DNA of 64,000 bases, taken from NCBI GenBank assembly GCA_015065765.1, contig SVPP01000005.1, positions 1 to 64,000 of the forward strand. The letters run 5' to 3'. Positions 1-7,360 of the stretch are shown piece after piece. Both the position numbers and the translations under genes were made by a program. The notes below the pieces were generated by a model. The model saw nothing but the letters and a program-made list of their open reading frames with translations. It did no database searches and was not told where the DNA came from. This stretch comes from Oscillospiraceae bacterium (GTDB lineage Bacteria; Bacillota; Clostridia; Oscillospirales; Acutalibacteraceae). Each line of letters starts with the position of its first letter. Within the stretch, counting starts at the first letter, position 1.

Positions 1-1
1 G

Positions 2-574
2 ACGGTATGTATGCTCGCTCCGCTTTACGGTGTGCCAATCATGAAGTCCTATCCATCCAAGTTTATAGCACCCTCTATCATCGGACTTGCTCTCTCGGCG
101 GTTCTCTTCCATGCCGTTATTGCCGAGATATTCCTCAACACACCTAACGCACTGTATCTTGTTTATGCGGTGATTATGGTTGCCCTTATATTTGTGTTTA
201 TGCAGGTTGAACCGTTCCTGATGTTCGCGCTCCGCCGCAGAATAACTGATGAAGAAGTAACTACCGATGAAATTGCCGCCAATGGTGCTGAAGAACACGG
301 AGAAAATACCACCGCCATAACAACGGAAAGCATAAACGTATCAAATGCATTACAAGCTGAAACCTCAGGGGACCCTCTTGATGTTCTCAGTCGAAAGGAA
401 AGAGAAGTTGCAGAACTTATTTGTCTTGGTTATACAAACGGAGATATTGCAAAGCTTCTTTTTATATCTGAACACACGGTCAAGGATCACACAAAGAAAA
501 TCTATCCGAAAATGGGCGTACATAGCCGTCTTGAGTTGGCAACGCTCGTCAGCAGATACCGTACAGACAAGTAA
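2..574 (+). CDS. LuxR-type regulator with membrane segments, 5' end missing
   Basis: The frame is open back to the window edge, so the true start is upstream and the visible ATG at 11 is probably internal. The visible part has two hydrophobic segments (about residues 18-40 and 46-75), an acidic linker rich in E and T, and a C-terminal LuxR-type helix-turn-helix of about 60 residues with LSRKEREVAELI and SEHTVKDHTKKIYPKMGV. Known clostridial and actinobacterial proteins of this build carry a full MFS-like or 12-helix membrane domain before the HTH. I infer a membrane-bound transcription factor; ligand and targets cannot be told. It is followed by a GC-rich hairpin. Confidence 0.8.
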   Translation, partial: TVCMLAPLYGVPIMKSYPSKFIAPSIIGLALSAVLFHAVIAEIFLNTPNALYLVYAVIMVALIFVFMQVEPFLMFALRRRITDEEVTTDEIAANGAEEHGENTTAITTESINVSNALQAETSGDPLDVLSRKEREVAELICLGYTNGDIAKLLFISEHTVKDHTKKIYPKMGVHSRLELATLVSRYRTDK

Positions 575-592
575 ACTGATTTTTTCAGAACA

Positions 593-624
593 ACAGCCCG
601 TGGAATTAAAACTCCACGGGCTGT
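593..624 (+). terminator. Hairpin terminator after the LuxR gene
   Basis: The arms ACAGCCCGTGGA and TCCACGGGCTGT form a perfect 12-bp stem with an 8-nt loop, 19 bases after the stop codon. The U-tract after it is weak. Confidence 0.6.
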
Positions 625-663
625 GTTAAATATAATAGTTATTCTTTTGGCGGTAATAAAAGA

Positions 664-710
664 ATAAATCCGAACGCATCACCAATCATGGTAATTGAGT
701 TCGGATTTAT
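664..710 (-). terminator. 12-bp inverted repeat, possible tRNA operon terminator
   Basis: ATAAATCCGAAC (664-675) and GTTCGGATTTAT (699-710) are perfect inverted repeats around a 23-nt loop. Read on the minus strand the stem is followed by a T-rich run, so it may be a back-up terminator for the tRNA pair. Confidence 0.35.
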
Positions 711-716
711 CGCACT

Positions 717-737
717 TGGCAGGGGCAGAAGGACTTG
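717..737 (-). repeat. Duplicate of the tRNA-Trp 3' tail
   Basis: These 21 bases are identical to 879-899, the last part of the tRNA-Trp gene including its encoded CCA. The match stops abruptly after the T-arm region and what follows (738-840) is GC-rich and not tRNA-like. It may be a remnant of a lost tRNA copy or an old tRNA-targeted integration or recombination event. Confidence 0.6.
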
Positions 738-845
738 GTCTCGCCTGCCGGCTCGGTCGGTGCTTCTGCTTCGCAGAGGTCTCCACCGGAGACCCGCACC
801 CCTCGACACGCTCCGCGTACCTCAGGTTCATTTTGTTTCTACGAT

Positions 846-877
846 AAAAAAGACACCACAAAAGTGGTGTCTTTTTT
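846..877 (-). terminator. Terminator of the tRNA-Trp transcript
   Basis: AGACACCAC (851-859), an AAAA loop and GTGGTGTCT (864-872), with A-tracts on the left and T-tracts on the right, so it can terminate both strands. It begins 2 bases after the minus-strand tRNA-Trp ends. Confidence 0.8.
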
Positions 878-878
878 A

Positions 879-954
879 TGGCAGGGGCAGAAGGACTTGA
901 ACCCTCGGCACGCGGTTTTGGAGACCGCTGCTCTACCAACTGAGCTATACCCCT
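879..954 (-). tRNA. tRNA-Trp (CCA anticodon)
   Basis: The reverse complement folds as a full cloverleaf: acceptor AGGGGTA/TGCCCCT, D-arm AGCTCAGTTGGTAGAGC, an anticodon loop reading CTCCAAA with anticodon CCA, and a T-arm with GGTTCAAGTCC. Discriminator G is followed by an encoded CCA (881-879). It lies 10 bases downstream of the tRNA-Met in the same orientation, so the two are probably one transcript. Confidence 0.95.
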
Positions 955-964
955 ATATTAAATT

Positions 965-1041
965 TGGTGGGCCATCAGGGACTCGAACCCCGGACCGACC
1001 GGTTATGAGCCGGTTGCTCTAACCAACTGAGCTAATGGCCC
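965..1041 (-). tRNA. tRNA with CAT anticodon (Met, or Ile2)
   Basis: The reverse complement gives acceptor GGGCCAT/ATGGCCC, D-arm TAGCTCAGTTGGTTAGAGC, anticodon stem ACCGG/CCGGT with loop CTCATAA (anticodon CAT), T-loop GGTTCGAGTCC, discriminator A and an encoded CCA. The Watson-Crick pair at the top of the acceptor rules against initiator tRNA. Whether it is elongator Met or lysidine-modified Ile2 cannot be settled by eye. Confidence 0.93.
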
Positions 1042-1064
1042 AAGTCAATTTTGACTACCTTGAT

Positions 1065-1093
1065 ATTCTACTATATTAGTTTAAAAATGTCAA
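1065..1093 (-). promoter_or_regulatory. Promoter of the tRNA pair
   Basis: On the minus strand TTGACA is followed by a 17-base spacer and TAGAAT. The predicted start is roughly 15-20 bases before the tRNA-Met 5' end. Confidence 0.75.
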
Positions 1094-1186
1094 TACCTAC
1101 TTTGCAGATTTTTTAAATAATTTTATCGGGGCAGGGAAAGAGAAGGGCATACATGCAGGTGTTCAATTGTTTTTGAAAAATATTAA

Positions 1187-1215
1187 TTGTGTTTTTTTTC
1201 TTTTTGTTGTATACT
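1187..1215 (+). promoter_or_regulatory. Possible promoter of the GH36 gene
   Basis: TTGTGT, a 17-base T-rich spacer and TATACT, 22 bases before the GTG start. The -35 is only a partial match. Confidence 0.45.
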
Positions 1216-1237
1216 ATTTCAAAAGGAGGGATTTTTT

Positions 1238-3304
1238 GTGAAAGAAATTATTTTAGTGATATTCTATTTCGTTTCAAGTTTTTTTACACTTCTGTTTACA
1301 GATATCGAAAAAATACCTGAAATTCCTTATAATCAGGTGATAAATTTTGAAAGTGTTTCTGCTGATGATGTACCTTTGACGGAGAGTGAAAAGCTTGCCT
1401 GCCGTCAGTGGTATGACAGCAACATTCTTTTCAGAAATGGTATAGAAGAATTGCCTTATGATTTCAAGGTTGGCGGAAAAAGCCTTAACAAAAACCTTGA
1501 TGAATGGGAAATTTCTGTTTCTCCCGAAAGCGAAGTAGGGGAGGTTTACAGAAACGGTAAAACCTCTTACATAACTTTGAAGCACAAATCAAGCGGAATT
1601 GCAGCCACGGTTGAGGCTACGATTTATGAGGAAAATGCTACTTGTGAGTGGACAGTTTTCATTAAGAACGAGGCGGGGGAGAACTCTCCTGTTATCAGTG
1701 ATTTTTACGCTCTTGATAAAGCTTTTGACACAGGTGACACAACAGTGTATTATTCAAAGGGCAGCCGTGATGAGCCCTATGATTTTGCACTGATGAAAAA
1801 GAATCTTACAGCATTCCCTGCGACTTTCGACAGTATCGAGGGTAGGTCAACAGACAACTATCTGCCTTATTTCAATTTTTCAGGCGAGAATTGTGATATG
1901 GTTTTAGGCGTAGGCTGGTCAGGTTACTGGAAAACTGAAATGAAGGAAATTTCAGGTAAGACTTCAATCAAAGTTGGGCAGGAAACATTCAAAGCATATC
2001 TTCTTCCTGGTGAGGAAGTGCGTTCTCCTCTTGTTTCACTCTCTTTCTACAATAGCGAAAACCCGTTGAAAGGATTCAATGCATTCAGAAGCTGGGTGAC
2101 AGATTCTGTTTATCCTGAAAATATTCCTGATACTATGACAATGATGGAAGTTGCAGGACCTCTTTCAACGAATACTGCAAGTCAGATTATGGACACAATG
2201 AACACTTTTGACAAAAAGGTCTTTGAAGAAGTAGACTTCTTCTGGATGGATGCAGGCTGGTATAAATATACTGAGGGTTGGCATGATGCGGTAGGTACAT
2301 GGGTTCCCGATGCAGACAGATATCCGGGTGGAATAATTGAGCTTTCCGTTTACGGTAAAGAAAGAGGCTGTGGTCTTGTTCTCTGGTATGAGCCTGAGAG
2401 AGTAAGAATTGATTCAGAAATTTACAAATCTCATATAGAAAAGGAACAGTGGCTTATTGATGTCGGTGATGATAATCTCCTTTACAATTTTGCAAACGAC
2501 GATGCTGTTGATTATCTCTGCGAGCTTATTGCATCTTCTCTTGAAGAAAATGGTGTTTCGCTCTATCGTCAGGACTTCAATATTGCACCGGCAGATTTCT
2601 GGGAAAAAGCCGACAAGGAATTCTATGACGGCAGAAAAGGCATCTGCGAAAACCACTACATTACAAATGAATACAGATATCTTGACTATCTGACTGACAA
2701 TGTAGACGGGCTTATAATTGATAACTGTGCAGCCGGAGGCAGACGACTTGACCTTGAAATGACAAGACGCAGTGTTCCTGTGTGGAGAAGTGACTATAAC
2801 TGTGCACCACATGATGATATTCTTGAAGCTACACAGGCGCAGACCTACGGACTTTCTTTCTGGCTTCCGCTTTCGGGTACTGTGCAGTATAACTATGATG
2901 AATACTCTGCACGAAGCAGTATCATGCCTATGACAGTTGAAACATTCGGTACAATCTACAGCGAATATTTCAGCGTTTATAAAGAGCAGAGGAAGATGAT
3001 GTCAGACAATTTCTATCCACTTGAGTGGGGCGGATATGATGATTCGAGAATCCTTGCCATGCAGTATTCATCAGAAGATGCTCTCAAAGGAACAGCATTT
3101 GTTTATAAGCGTGAAAATGTAAAAGATACAGAATACACACTCTGCCTTAACGGTCTTATGAAAGACAAAGAATACAAGGTTTATTCAATTGATGAGCCTG
3201 AAAATGTTTATACAATGACAGGTGAAAAGCTTATGTCTGACGGCGTTAAGCTTTCACTTCCCGAAGGTAAAAAGGCATTTATCATAATGTTTGAAGCAAA
3301 ATAA
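1238..3304 (+). CDS. GH36 alpha-galactosidase-like glycoside hydrolase
   Basis: A 688-residue GH36 (melibiase-type) enzyme that should release terminal alpha-galactose or a related sugar. The GTG at 1238 is preferred because AAGGAGGG lies 7-8 bases before it; an ATG at 1187 has no ribosome binding site. A short hydrophobic N-terminus (about 3-20) suggests export or anchoring. The N-terminal beta-sandwich is followed by a TIM barrel with FFWMDAGWY and LWYEPERV. The likely nucleophile is Asp446 in YRQDFN and the acid/base Asp519 in WRSDYN; the family's more usual first motif is KWD, so this is a divergent branch. A hairpin terminator follows. Confidence 0.88.
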   Translation: MKEIILVIFYFVSSFFTLLFTDIEKIPEIPYNQVINFESVSADDVPLTESEKLACRQWYDSNILFRNGIEELPYDFKVGGKSLNKNLDEWEISVSPESEVGEVYRNGKTSYITLKHKSSGIAATVEATIYEENATCEWTVFIKNEAGENSPVISDFYALDKAFDTGDTTVYYSKGSRDEPYDFALMKKNLTAFPATFDSIEGRSTDNYLPYFNFSGENCDMVLGVGWSGYWKTEMKEISGKTSIKVGQETFKAYLLPGEEVRSPLVSLSFYNSENPLKGFNAFRSWVTDSVYPENIPDTMTMMEVAGPLSTNTASQIMDTMNTFDKKVFEEVDFFWMDAGWYKYTEGWHDAVGTWVPDADRYPGGIIELSVYGKERGCGLVLWYEPERVRIDSEIYKSHIEKEQWLIDVGDDNLLYNFANDDAVDYLCELIASSLEENGVSLYRQDFNIAPADFWEKADKEFYDGRKGICENHYITNEYRYLDYLTDNVDGLIIDNCAAGGRRLDLEMTRRSVPVWRSDYNCAPHDDILEATQAQTYGLSFWLPLSGTVQYNYDEYSARSSIMPMTVETFGTIYSEYFSVYKEQRKMMSDNFYPLEWGGYDDSRILAMQYSSEDALKGTAFVYKRENVKDTEYTLCLNGLMKDKEYKVYSIDEPENVYTMTGEKLMSDGVKLSLPEGKKAFIIMFEAK

Positions 3305-3311
3305 TTGGTTT

Positions 3312-3345
3312 ACTCCTGTTTTCTCTTTGGAAAACGGGAGTTTTT
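3312..3345 (+). terminator. Terminator after the GH36 gene
   Basis: ACTCCTGTTTTC and GAAAACGGGAGT pair (one G-U) around a 6-nt loop, followed by TTTTT. Confidence 0.75.
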
Positions 3346-3346
3346 C

Positions 3347-3376
3347 TTGATATCACGCAGCGAATTGTGGTATACT
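3347..3376 (+). promoter_or_regulatory. Promoter of pepD
   Basis: TTGATA, 18-base spacer, TATACT, 30 bases before the start codon. Confidence 0.65.
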
Positions 3377-3406
3377 TGAACATAACGTTTTTTCGGAGGA
3401 AACAGA

Positions 3407-4849
3407 ATGAATAAGCTTAAAGGTCTTGAGCCTCAGAGGGTTTTTGAATTTTTTGAAGAAATATCAGGTATTCCCAGAGGTTCGGGAAATATGAAAAAAA
3501 TTGCAGACTACTGCGTGTCTTTCGCTGAGAAAAGGGGACTTAAGTATCTCAGGGATGAAGCAGACAACGTTGTGATTTTCAAAGATGCAACAAAAGGCTA
3601 TGAAAATGCAGATGCTGTTATTCTTCAGGGACACCTTGATATGGTCTGTCAGAAAACAGAAGAAAGTGAAATTGATTTTCTTTCAGACGGACTTGATTTA
3701 TTTGTTGACGGTGATTTCATAAAAGCAAATGGTACAACTCTCGGTGCTGATAATGGTATCGCAGTTGCAATGGTCCTTGCGATTCTTGACAGTGAAGACC
3801 TTTCGCATCCGGCACTTGAAGCAGTTTTCACAACTGATGAAGAAATCGGAATGATTGGTGCACTGAAGCTTGATATGAGTTATCTCAAAGGTAAAAAGAT
3901 GATTAATCTTGATGCGGAAGAGGACGGAATTCTCACTGTTTCATGTGCAGGGGGAAGTGATTTTGTAATAACAGCTCCTTCGGGAAGAAAAGAAGAAAAA
4001 GGAACATTTCTGGGAATTATATTCAGGGGACTTAAAGGCGGTCATTCAGGAGTTGAAATACATGACGGCAGAGTCAATGCTGATATCCTTGCAGGCAGAT
4101 TTTTAAACCACATGAAAAACTGTGTAAACTTTGACTTAATCAGTGTTGACGGCGGTGACAAGGGAAATGCAATCCCTAACGTCTGCAAGCTTTCGGTTCT
4201 GACAAAGAATAAGAATTCTTTTGTAAATGAAGCTGAAAAATATCTTGACATTATAAAGAAAGAATTATCTGAGAGAGAGCCTTCTTTTGAATATTTAATT
4301 AATATCGGAGAAGAAAAAACAGTAAGTGTTCTTACAGAAGAAACAAAGAACAAAATTATTTTTGCTCTTGTTTCAGCACCAAACGGTGTAGCAGAAATGA
4401 GCAAGGAAATTGAAGGTCTGGTTGAAACGTCTCTTAATCTTGGAATACTTAAAACCGAAGAAGAAAAAATCACTCTCCATTTTACGCTGAGAAGCAATAA
4501 AAAATCTGCTCTCATTTTCCTTGAAGAAAAGCTGGGAGCCTTTTCGGATTATCTTGACTTTGAAAGCGAAAGCTTCGGTCATTATCCCCCGTGGGAATAT
4601 AAAGATAATTCGTCTCTTCAGCAGATTTATAAGGAGTGTTTTACAGAGCAGAACGGCTATGAACCTCGTCTTGAAGCAATACACGCAGGACTTGAGTGTG
4701 GCGTGTTCGCATCTGCAATTGAAAATCTTGATTGTGTGGCTTTAGGACCTGCACTGTGGGATGTTCACACAGTCAATGAAAAGCTTTCAGTTTCTTCAAC
4801 GGAAAGAACCTTTAAGCTTGTTGTGAAGATTCTGGAAAAATGTATATAG
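3407..4849 (+). CDS. pepD: Aminoacyl-histidine dipeptidase (M20C)
   Basis: A 480-residue zinc dipeptidase of the M20C (PepD) group, cytosolic, cleaving small peptides such as Xaa-His. The metal-site motifs are all present: His76 in QGHLDMV, Asp115 in GADNGIA, the Glu145-Glu146 pair in DEEIG, Asp in NLDAEED, and His454 in WDVHTVNE near the C-terminus. The dimerisation-domain insert carries GGHSGVEIH. Length matches the family. AGGAGGAAAC sits just before the ATG. It has its own promoter and precedes a peptide transporter gene, which fits peptide scavenging. Confidence 0.93.
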   Translation: MNKLKGLEPQRVFEFFEEISGIPRGSGNMKKIADYCVSFAEKRGLKYLRDEADNVVIFKDATKGYENADAVILQGHLDMVCQKTEESEIDFLSDGLDLFVDGDFIKANGTTLGADNGIAVAMVLAILDSEDLSHPALEAVFTTDEEIGMIGALKLDMSYLKGKKMINLDAEEDGILTVSCAGGSDFVITAPSGRKEEKGTFLGIIFRGLKGGHSGVEIHDGRVNADILAGRFLNHMKNCVNFDLISVDGGDKGNAIPNVCKLSVLTKNKNSFVNEAEKYLDIIKKELSEREPSFEYLINIGEEKTVSVLTEETKNKIIFALVSAPNGVAEMSKEIEGLVETSLNLGILKTEEEKITLHFTLRSNKKSALIFLEEKLGAFSDYLDFESESFGHYPPWEYKDNSSLQQIYKECFTEQNGYEPRLEAIHAGLECGVFASAIENLDCVALGPALWDVHTVNEKLSVSSTERTFKLVVKILEKCI

Positions 4850-4850
4850 G

Positions 4851-4879
4851 TTGCAATTGCTTCTGATTTGTGATATAAT
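4851..4879 (+). promoter_or_regulatory. Promoter of the OPT transporter gene
   Basis: TTGCAA, 17-base spacer and consensus TATAAT, 42 bases before the start codon. Confidence 0.75.
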
Positions 4880-4921
4880 ACCACAGATTAAATGTCATAA
4901 AAATGACGGATAGGAGAAAAT

Positions 4922-6835
4922 ATGGAAAACAAAAATGAATTCAAGCCGTATGTTCCTGCGTCGAAGGTGACACCCGAAATTACTGTAGCTTCAATAGTCA
5001 TGGGTATTCTTCTCGCAGTTGTATTCGGTGCGGCAAACGCTTATCTGGGACTTCGCGTAGGTATGACGGTCTCAGCATCAATTCCCGCTGCAGTTATTGC
5101 AATGGGCGTAATCCGCATTATCATGCGTAAAAATTCAATCCTTGAAAGCAATATTGTTCAGACAATCGGCTCAGCAGGTGAATCACTTGCGGCAGGTGCA
5201 ATTTTCACTCTGCCTGCTCTTTTCCTCTGGGCAGCAGAAGGAAAAATGGCAAAACCCGGTATCCTTGAAATTACACTTATCGCTCTTATCGGCGGTCTTC
5301 TTGGTGTATTCTTTATGGTACCTCTTCGTAACGCTCTTATTGTTAAAGAGCATGGCGTTCTGCCTTATCCGGAAGGAACAGCATGTGCGGAAGTTCTTCT
5401 CGCAGGTGAAAAAGGCGGTTCAAGTGCGTCAACTGTTTTTGCAGGTATGGGCTTTGCGGCTCTCTTTAAGTTTATCATTGACGGACTTAAGCTTGTTTCA
5501 GGTGAAATTTCAGCATCGGTAAAAGGCTTTGCAGGTCAGATCGGTACACAGATTTACCCTGCAGTTATGAGTGTTGGTTATATCTGCGGTGCAAGAATTT
5601 CATCATATATGTTCGCAGGCGGTGTTCTCAGCTGGCTTGTGCTCATTCCTCTTATTGTGCTCTTCGGTGCTGATATTATCCTTTACCCCGGCACAGAGCC
5701 TATTTCTGAAATTTTTGCAGCAGGCGGCGCAGGCGCTATCTGGAGTTCATACATCAGATACATAGGCGCAGGTGCTCTGGCAGCAGGCGGTATCATCAGC
5801 CTTGTCAAGTCACTTCCGCTTATTGTGAAAACATTTACAGGTGCAGTAAAGAGCATGAAAGGTGCAGGTGCTTCTTCAAATGAAAGAACTGCACAGGATA
5901 TCAATCTTAAGATTGTAATTATTGCAATCCTTGTTCTTACACTTGTTGTATGGCTTGTTCCTGCAATTCCCGTATCACTTCTCGGTGCATTCGTTATCGT
6001 TATTTTCGGTTTCTTCTTTGCAACTGTTTCATCAAGAATGGTTGGCTTGGTCGGAAGCAGTAACAACCCTGTTTCAGGTATGGCAATCGCAACTCTTCTT
6101 ATTGCAACACTTATTCTTAAAGTGACAGGTGCAGAAGGTATTGCAGGCATGAGCAGTGCAATCGCAATCGGTTCAGTTATCTGTATAGTTTCTGCAATCG
6201 CAGGCGATACATCTCAGGACCTTAAAACAGGCTACATTCTCGGTGCAACTCCTAAAAAACAGCAGATTGGTGAAGTTGTGGGCGTTGTTGCTGCAGCTCT
6301 TGCAATCGGTGGTACACTTTATCTTCTTGACAGTGCATGGGGCTTCGGCTCAGATCAGCTTGCAGCTCCCCAGGCAACACTTATGAAGCTTATCATCGAA
6401 GGTGTTATGGAAGGCAATCTTCCCTGGGCACTTGTATTTATCGGTGTGTTCCTTGCAGTTGTTGCTGAAATTGTAGGAATTCCTGTTCTTCCCTTTGCAA
6501 TCGGTATCTATCTTCCCGTTCAGCTCAACGCTTGTATCATGGTAGGTGGTCTTGTTCGTCTTGCTATGGATAAGATGAAGAGAAAGGAAGAAGAAAAGAA
6601 AGAAATCATCAATGACGGAGTTCTCTTCTGCTCAGGTATGATAGCAGGTGAAGGCTTAGTCGGTATCCTTCTTGCACTTCTTGCAGTGTTCGGTGTTGAT
6701 TCAGTACTCAACCTTTCAGCAAGATTCGGTATTCCTCAGATAGTTTCAGATATCGGAGGACTTGTACTCTTCGCAATCATCATTCTTACCGTTCTTAAAT
6801 TCTCACTGTGGAAAAAGCGTGACAAGAAAAAATGA
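4922..6835 (+). CDS. OPT-family oligopeptide transporter
   Basis: A 637-residue polytopic membrane protein of the OPT family, with about 14-16 hydrophobic helices, that should import small peptides with protons. The N-terminal pattern (PEITVASIVMGILLAVVF, then NAYLGLRVGMTVSASIPAAV) is characteristic of bacterial OPT proteins, as are LPYPEGTACAEVL (about 144-156) and the late VLPFAIGIYLPV. The strong start is set by TAGGAGAAA before the ATG. The stop overlaps the next start by ATGA, so the PqqD-like gene is translationally coupled. Substrate is inferred, helped by the upstream dipeptidase. Confidence 0.92.
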   Translation: MENKNEFKPYVPASKVTPEITVASIVMGILLAVVFGAANAYLGLRVGMTVSASIPAAVIAMGVIRIIMRKNSILESNIVQTIGSAGESLAAGAIFTLPALFLWAAEGKMAKPGILEITLIALIGGLLGVFFMVPLRNALIVKEHGVLPYPEGTACAEVLLAGEKGGSSASTVFAGMGFAALFKFIIDGLKLVSGEISASVKGFAGQIGTQIYPAVMSVGYICGARISSYMFAGGVLSWLVLIPLIVLFGADIILYPGTEPISEIFAAGGAGAIWSSYIRYIGAGALAAGGIISLVKSLPLIVKTFTGAVKSMKGAGASSNERTAQDINLKIVIIAILVLTLVVWLVPAIPVSLLGAFVIVIFGFFFATVSSRMVGLVGSSNNPVSGMAIATLLIATLILKVTGAEGIAGMSSAIAIGSVICIVSAIAGDTSQDLKTGYILGATPKKQQIGEVVGVVAAALAIGGTLYLLDSAWGFGSDQLAAPQATLMKLIIEGVMEGNLPWALVFIGVFLAVVAEIVGIPVLPFAIGIYLPVQLNACIMVGGLVRLAMDKMKRKEEEKKEIINDGVLFCSGMIAGEGLVGILLALLAVFGVDSVLNLSARFGIPQIVSDIGGLVLFAIIILTVLKFSLWKKRDKKK

Positions 6836-7176
6836 AAAAGAAAAACGAAGTAAATTATGTTGAGAAAATTCCCGTGAAGAATCCCGACATCGGTTGGAAA
6901 ACTGATGATGAGGGGAAGGTTACTCTGGAAATTGAAAATAAAGGTGTATTCAACAGAATTTTTCAGGTTATTCTGAAAAAGCCGAAAATCAGTTACATTC
7001 ATCTTGATGAAATGGGAAGCTTTGTATGGCCTCTCATTGACGGTGAAAAGAATATTATTGCAATCGGTAAATCTGTTGAGGCGCATTTCGGGGAGAAAGC
7101 AAATCCTCTTTATGACCGCCTTTCACAGTATTTTCAGATTCTCGACAGCTACGGCTTTATAAAATGGAATAAATAA
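6832..7176 (+). CDS. PqqD-like small protein coupled to the OPT transporter
   Basis: A 114-residue soluble protein with a PqqD-type winged-helix pattern: a beta-rich N-terminal half, then YIHLDEMGSFVWPLIDG and a C-terminal helix ending in YFQILDSYGFIKW. PqqD folds (RiPP recognition elements) bind precursor peptides and hand them to modifying enzymes. No radical SAM or precursor peptide gene is next to it. The 4-base overlap with the OPT gene says its product works with the transporter, perhaps as a peptide-binding cytoplasmic subunit; that role is inference. Confidence 0.75.
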   Translation: MKKKNEVNYVEKIPVKNPDIGWKTDDEGKVTLEIENKGVFNRIFQVILKKPKISYIHLDEMGSFVWPLIDGEKNIIAIGKSVEAHFGEKANPLYDRLSQYFQILDSYGFIKWNK

Positions 7177-7182
7177 AAAATA

Positions 7183-7220
7183 CCGCAGAGAAGTTTTCTG
7201 ACACTTCTCTGCGGATTTTT
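7183..7220 (+). terminator. Terminator after the PqqD-like gene
   Basis: CCGCAGAGAAGT and ACTTCTCTGCGG form a perfect 12-bp stem with an 8-nt loop, followed by ATTTTTT. Confidence 0.88.
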
Positions 7221-7286
7221 TATGATTTGCACAAATACTGTGAATCGCCGATTAAATTATAATTTTTCGCTGATTTTTGATTTCAG

Positions 7287-7351
7287 GCTCCCCTTGAAAA
7301 TGCAAGGGGAGCTGTCGAAAAACGAAGTTTTTTGACTGAGGGGATTTTTAG
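7287..7351. repeat. Short double-palindrome repeat element
   Basis: Two consecutive inverted repeats: GCTCCCCTT/AAGGGGAGC (7287-7312) and TCGAAAAAC/GTTTTTTGA (7315-7335), then TGAGGGGATTTTTAG. The style resembles the CCTTCCCC palindromes at 45065 and 47247, so it is probably one of a dispersed family of miniature palindromic repeats. Confidence 0.5.
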
Positions 7352-7360
7352 ATAAAAATT

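Noticed and set aside
679-939. Minus-strand frame of 86 residues across the tRNA-Trp gene
   Set aside because: It translates the tRNA and its duplicated tail (two SPSAPA stretches); no ribosome binding site and no protein-like content apart from the repeats.
1187-1237. Upstream ATG for the GH36 gene
   Set aside because: No ribosome binding site; the GTG at 1238 has AAGGAGGG at the right distance and the promoter -10 lies inside the extension.
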